A stretch of DNA of 64,000 bases from the NCBI GenBank assembly GCA_037178625.1, contig CM074142.1:2131412-2195411 (forward strand). The letters run 5' to 3'. The position numbers and the translations under genes were made by a program. This DNA is from Skeletonema tropicum. Its lineage: Eukaryota; Bacillariophyta; Thalassiosirophyceae; Thalassiosirales; Thalassiosiraceae. Every line of letters begins with the position of its first letter. The first letter of the stretch is position 1. This document shows positions 60,169 to 64,000 of the stretch, in pieces. The notes under the pieces were generated by a model. It worked only from the letters and a program-made list of their open reading frames with translations, searched no databases and was not told the origin of the DNA.

Positions 60169-61684
60169 CCCTGTCTTCGCAATATTGATTATGGCATGCC
60201 TTTGATTCTTTACAATCCATGCAATAATATTTTCTACACCTTTCGCACTGATACATCCCTGAGCACTCTACGCATATATCTCTCTAGCACACATTGCAGC
60301 ATTCTAGGAGAAATGCGCCCGACCCATCGCAGCGATAACAGTAGTGTTTCATGCATTGAGAACAAGTGTGATTTTGGTGACCAAACGATAAGAAACTTTT
60401 CCAATCATCAGCAATGACACTGCTACCAACCATCTCATATCCACTAGAAGGGAGATCACGACTACAGCTGACGCAACTGATCCTGTCACGGTTGGTCAAA
60501 ACCTGATTGTAACGCGAGAGGAAATGCACAAAGGCTAAATCGGGCTTGAATCTGGGGTCATAGAATCGGCTTAATTTTTTGGGAACAATCACACGTGGGT
60601 TGATAGTCCGCCAAGCCTTCGGGAATTGCAAATGTTGAAGTGAGCATTGTTCCCCCCCAATAATGCTGTCGAGAATAGGCAGCACAATTTCACATGACAG
60701 TGGCGGGTCAAATGGGACAACCACAGAGTCCATCTTTCGAGGCGGATGCCATATCTCATGAAGGAAGGGATCATCATGCCTGCCAGCGAGACTCAGATCT
60801 ATTTGCTCAATTACTGTAGAGCCCCGTAGTGGCTCCAATCCAGCGCCGGTGATATTAATGCAATGAGCCAGACTCAATCTTTTCACTTTGTTGGCTGCAT
60901 CAATACACCATAAGACGGCATTGATGTCATCGTCAGTTAGTCTCGCCGCTATCTCCTTTTCTATCTCCCCAAAATCTAGATCGTCCCACTGATCGCCTAC
61001 AATAGCAAAGCTGTTCTTATTCAGTAGGTCATCATTTGAAGCAGCAACCGCAAGTCCAAATAAAGCTTGCGAAAATCCCGAAAGAAAACTCACTACGTGT
61101 CCCAACGACTCAGCTGGTATATCAGCGAGACAAACGATGCTTTCTTTTCTTAGGGACCCGTCGAAGTTTCTTTTGTGTCCACTTTTACGATTTGTGGCGG
61201 CCGACATGGCAAAAATCGAAGACATGTCGAAATTTCCTAGCGAGACAGCAAATAATGCTTGTGATGGTTTGGCCAAATAGCTTGCAATATGCTTCAGCAC
61301 CATTATAGGAAATGCCGAGAAGAGGACGCCTCCCAAGGGCGAGCTCTGCTGCTGCTGCAGCAAAAATAGCTTGCGACGTTGCATCTCTATATTATTTTCA
61401 TGCAACTTTCGATACACAATGGCTTTAGAGATCAGAAACCACTTCGGGAGGCCCTTGGATAGGGCGCCGTCCCACACCTTTTCTTCAGCAACCCCATTCG
61501 GAGAAGAAATAATTGCTTCGATGAACCTTTTCAGTGCAAAACAGGCTTGTTTTGCTGTGTAGGAAAAAAATCCACCATGAGTTGTGAAGCGGACTTCCTT
61601 ATTTTTCTCACACCATGTACAGCCGCTACAGCATTGAGGTTGCGGCTGAGCCAATTGCATTGGCTGCTGGGTTGCTTCGGTCAT
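60169..61684 (-). pseudogene. 5' half of an F-box/Cys-rich gene, with a premature TAG
   Basis: The ATG at 61684 starts MTEATQQPMQLAQPQPQCCS. It has a longer N-terminus than its paralogues and two F-box-like stretches (FPIMVLKHIASYLAKPSQAL and IPAESLGHVVSFLSGFSQAL), then LDFGEIEKEIAARLTDDD, an LRR unit (VKRLSLAHCINITGAGLEPL), VLPILDSIIGGEQC and the start of the cysteine array (CSQCMKHYCYRC, CNVC). TAG at 60286-60284 interrupts the frame where paralogues continue C-x-R-D-x-C. The frame then stays open to the element border at 60169. Two independent lesions (stop and insertion) make it inactive. Confidence 0.85.
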
Positions 61685-61879
61685 TGTCTGGAGGTTGTCG
61701 AAAGGCTTTGCAAGGGATGCTCGCTCGTGTCATGTGATCTTATGCATGCACAACCATGGTATTTAGGAGTAGCATTGCCATCATAAAAATACATGAAAAC
61801 GATTTAAATCGGTACTTTTTCTCACTTTTGCGAAAACAGATACATACCTCTTCACAAGACCCATCTATCATGCACACAT

Positions 61880-62340
61880 TCTTCTCTTTGTCAAGGGTAA
61901 ATAAGCCTTCTTATCCTATCATCATAATCAGCAGCAGCGACAACAGCAAACGCAAGAAGCTCTTCGATGCTGCCTCTCAGTCTTCCCCTCTTATCTGCTT
62001 CTCTGATCTGCCGAGCGGAGTGCTAGAGCATGCTGCTACTGCTACCTTTCTTGCTGCTCCGTCAAGAGTCAAGAGTCTTATTTATGCAAGCACTTCATGG
62101 AGGCGATGATGCGCCCAGCAGCAGCTCGGCCATTGTAGGCAGCCATGAAGTGTTGGATTTTGAATAGATGGAGAAGGATCTGGTAGAGAAGCTCTCTGAC
62201 GATGATATTCAGAAGATTTTGCAGCATGCCGATTACCGATGCCGCCAATAAAGTGAAGAACTGCTCACAAATTGTATGAAAGTCACCGATCACCGGTGCT
62301 GGATTGGAGCCGCTACGCGTGGCTCTGCATTGAATTGACA
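61880..62340 (+). pseudogene. Decayed F-box-family relic
   Basis: The plus strand reads KRKKLFDAASQSSPLICFSD then LPSGVLEHAATATFLAAPSR, with later pieces SSSAIVGS, VLDFE, EKDLVEKLSDDDIQKIL and AGLEPLRVAL in different frames. All are diverged matches to the family's first 120 residues. No cysteine array follows. Confidence 0.7.
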
Positions 62341-63367
62341 TCAGGGATATGCAGGGTAAAATTAAGTGGCAGTAAGCCAAAATTAAAAGATTGGAGAACA
62401 ACAACTTGGAACAATTCTTCGCAATTTTTGAGCTAGCTACCGAATGGAGATGATGCCGTAGGAGTTTGAAAATGGCGCGACAGTGGAGAAGGTGGGCAAA
62501 TCTGTGTCATAGGTGGCAGGTACCAGTAGAAAAATGGATATTTCTCACGTAGGAATAGGTACGTACCTGGATTTTTGCAAAAAATGTTCAAGTCGGACCA
62601 CATTTTATGTCAACTTATGTAAGAAAGCAGATGAGCGCAACCGCAATCGTACCAGTATGTCATCAATGGTACACTACTTATGGATATTGAAGATACTCAT
62701 ATCCCGATTAATGGGAATCGTCCCATTTATCTACCGCAAGTTGAACGTCGAATCTTCCGCGATCGTCGGTTCAGCAGAACTTATTTTCCCGCCATATCTT
62801 TACACAAGATACTAAATCCAATGACCATGGCGCTCACAACACAATAATAATAAGAATAATGAAATAGTAATAACTACGTTGGAATACATCCGCTGCCTCA
62901 AGGCACATGTACTACATCAATACTTCGATAGTCGAGTAGGACGCACAACAGCAGAGCTTCAGTGCTTCGTGTCCGGCTTAAGATAGAATTAGACGTCTCA
63001 ACACTGCCTTCGTTTCCTGGTACTCTACGATCCTCCTCACAAGTCCACCGATCTCGCTCCGATCCGTGTATCCGCCTGAATGTTTGCTTAGATTATCCCG
63101 ACTCTGTTTGACGGTCTTATGACAGATAATTCTCAACTTGAGAGATTAACAGTCTCGTGCTTTAACAATAGCTTCAGATACACCGAAGAATTATCTGTCA
63201 AGCCTTAGTCGTTGAGTCTTATGAGAAAATCCAACTCTCCCTGATTTAAGTGGACTCCGTTTTGCCAGGCAAACACCTAGCTTAATAGGCCTTCCTTTCA
63301 TACCAAGTGGACACCCGTGATAGCTGCTCAATACAGCATAACATCTTTATCTGACGCCAATATCATC
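62341..63367. other. Intergenic with one inverted repeat
   Basis: No gene supported. TGACAGATAATTCT (63119-63132) and AGAATTATCTGTCA (63188-63201) form a perfect 14-bp inverted pair with a 55-nt loop. Confidence 0.5.
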
Positions 63368-63961
63368 ATGCAGGAGGATCAACTTTCTTCTTCACGTGGC
63401 GATGTTACTGCCGATGAGGGTTTTGTAGACGCTTCTTTAGAGACCAGTGATGGTAGTCGAGATGCTAATATGGAATCTGATGTATTTCGCAGAGGAAGGT
63501 GGCGGAGACCGTTATCCGAGTTTTTGGATTTACATCAAGTCCTGTTTTCTACTGAAGGGATCATATCTACACGTTTATGGATTTACGTGTCTTCTGAAGA
63601 AGTGGATATCTACCATGTGGTGGACCGTCCTTCGTTAGTAATGGGTCTCTCCTTATTAGGAAGTCAAGAGGATAAATGGTGGATTGTCACCGTGTACAGG
63701 CCTTTGTCCGCACTTAACCCGGCATCTCTCTCGATTCGATCGGTGCTTCGTCTAGTTGTCTGCTTAGGAACCCGACATTATATTCTCGACACTTCTACAT
63801 TGGGTGGAGACAAATTGATCGCAGTTATGAAATGGTGCGCGCGGCGATTTGTGACTGTATGTTGTGTATGGTGTGTAGTGCGGCGCGGGCCCTCGGGGCC
63901 TGTTTTTTTTTTGTGCAATGTACCCGTCTATAAATTTGCTCTGCAATGCTTGTTGTTGTAA
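63368..63961 (+). CDS. Hypothetical protein
   Basis: A 197-residue frame from ATG 63368 (MQEDQLSSSRGDVTADEG), open further upstream to 63317. An acidic/serine-rich N-terminus is followed by a more hydrophobic part (LLGSQEDKWWIVTVYRPLS, LRLVVCLGTRHYILD). The last about 40 codons overlap sequence related to 59764-59970 (a GGCCCTCGGGGCC box and a TTGCAGAGCAAA string), so the C-terminus is probably fortuitous. No family recognised. Confidence 0.35.
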   Translation: MQEDQLSSSRGDVTADEGFVDASLETSDGSRDANMESDVFRRGRWRRPLSEFLDLHQVLFSTEGIISTRLWIYVSSEEVDIYHVVDRPSLVMGLSLLGSQEDKWWIVTVYRPLSALNPASLSIRSVLRLVVCLGTRHYILDTSTLGGDKLIAVMKWCARRFVTVCCVWCVVRRGPSGPVFFLCNVPVYKFALQCLLL

Positions 63962-64000
63962 CATAAATGTGTCATGATGACAAAATTATTCTGTGGATTT

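Noticed and set aside
62513..62815. 100-residue plus-strand frame
   Set aside because: No recognised motif or context; probably chance.

Overview
The window looks like nuclear DNA of a diatom, probably a centric one. This is inferred from gene content: a heat-shock-factor-type regulator with the diatom-style core (SWMPHGRAWKV), a surface protein with BspA/DUF285 repeats followed by a long PSSxPS tract, a precursor with a signal peptide ending VSA-FS (the plastid-import junction type), short GT-AG introns, a cullin-3, and ankyrin and RCC1 proteins. No rRNA, tRNA or CRISPR array was recognised.

Housekeeping-type genes are scattered: RCC1-like (6.9-7.7 kb, +), a type II membrane sulfotransferase-like protein (7.8-9.2 kb, -), a plastid-type S4 RNA-binding protein present twice (9.5 and 26.0 kb, +), a BspA-like surface protein (15.6-17.4 kb, +, with a proposed 5' exon), cullin-3 (29.7-32.8 kb, +), a 943-residue ankyrin protein (39.0-41.9 kb, -), a spliced HSF (43.7-45.0 kb, -) and a spliced 1,266-residue multi-zinc-finger chromatin-type protein (49.0-53.0 kb, +).

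The dominant theme is one expanded family with the order KRRRI N-terminus, F-box-like motif, one leucine-rich-repeat unit, a long cysteine-rich (RING/B-box-like) array and a C-terminal coiled coil. I count about a dozen loci: near 3.7, 5.3-6.6, 10.3-11.2, 11.3-11.7, 26.8-28.0, 28.0-29.3, 32.9-34.6, 35.7-36.9, 37.5-38.6, 42.2-43.6, 53.6-54.2 plus 60.2-61.7 (one gene split by a transposon), and 61.9-62.3 kb. Only three are fully open; the rest are frameshifted, truncated, interrupted or recombined. One has gained ankyrin repeats. The architecture suggests SCF-type substrate receptors, an inference only.

Mobile DNA explains much of the remainder. A 5,988-bp element (54,179-60,166) has 25-bp terminal inverted repeats and a TA target duplication. 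It splits a family member, and the host reading frame is restored exactly when the element is removed. It carries a PIF1/RecD-like helicase fragment and a spliced gene of unknown function, with no transposase recognised. Two 5'-truncated non-LTR retrotransposon copies have 17- and 18-bp target duplications (11,930-13,757 and 3,774-4,894). A Mutator-like element with about 160-bp inverted repeats lies at 19,282-23,435. An approximately 1.15-kb old repeat is present twice in inverse orientation (11.8-14.8 and 45.4-46.5 kb); its second copy is the empty site for one LINE insertion. Segmental duplications (9.46-11.75 versus 25.99-28.53 kb; 35.1-37.2 versus 37.2-39.0 kb) and four 286-bp tandem units (47.9-49.05 kb) complete the picture.
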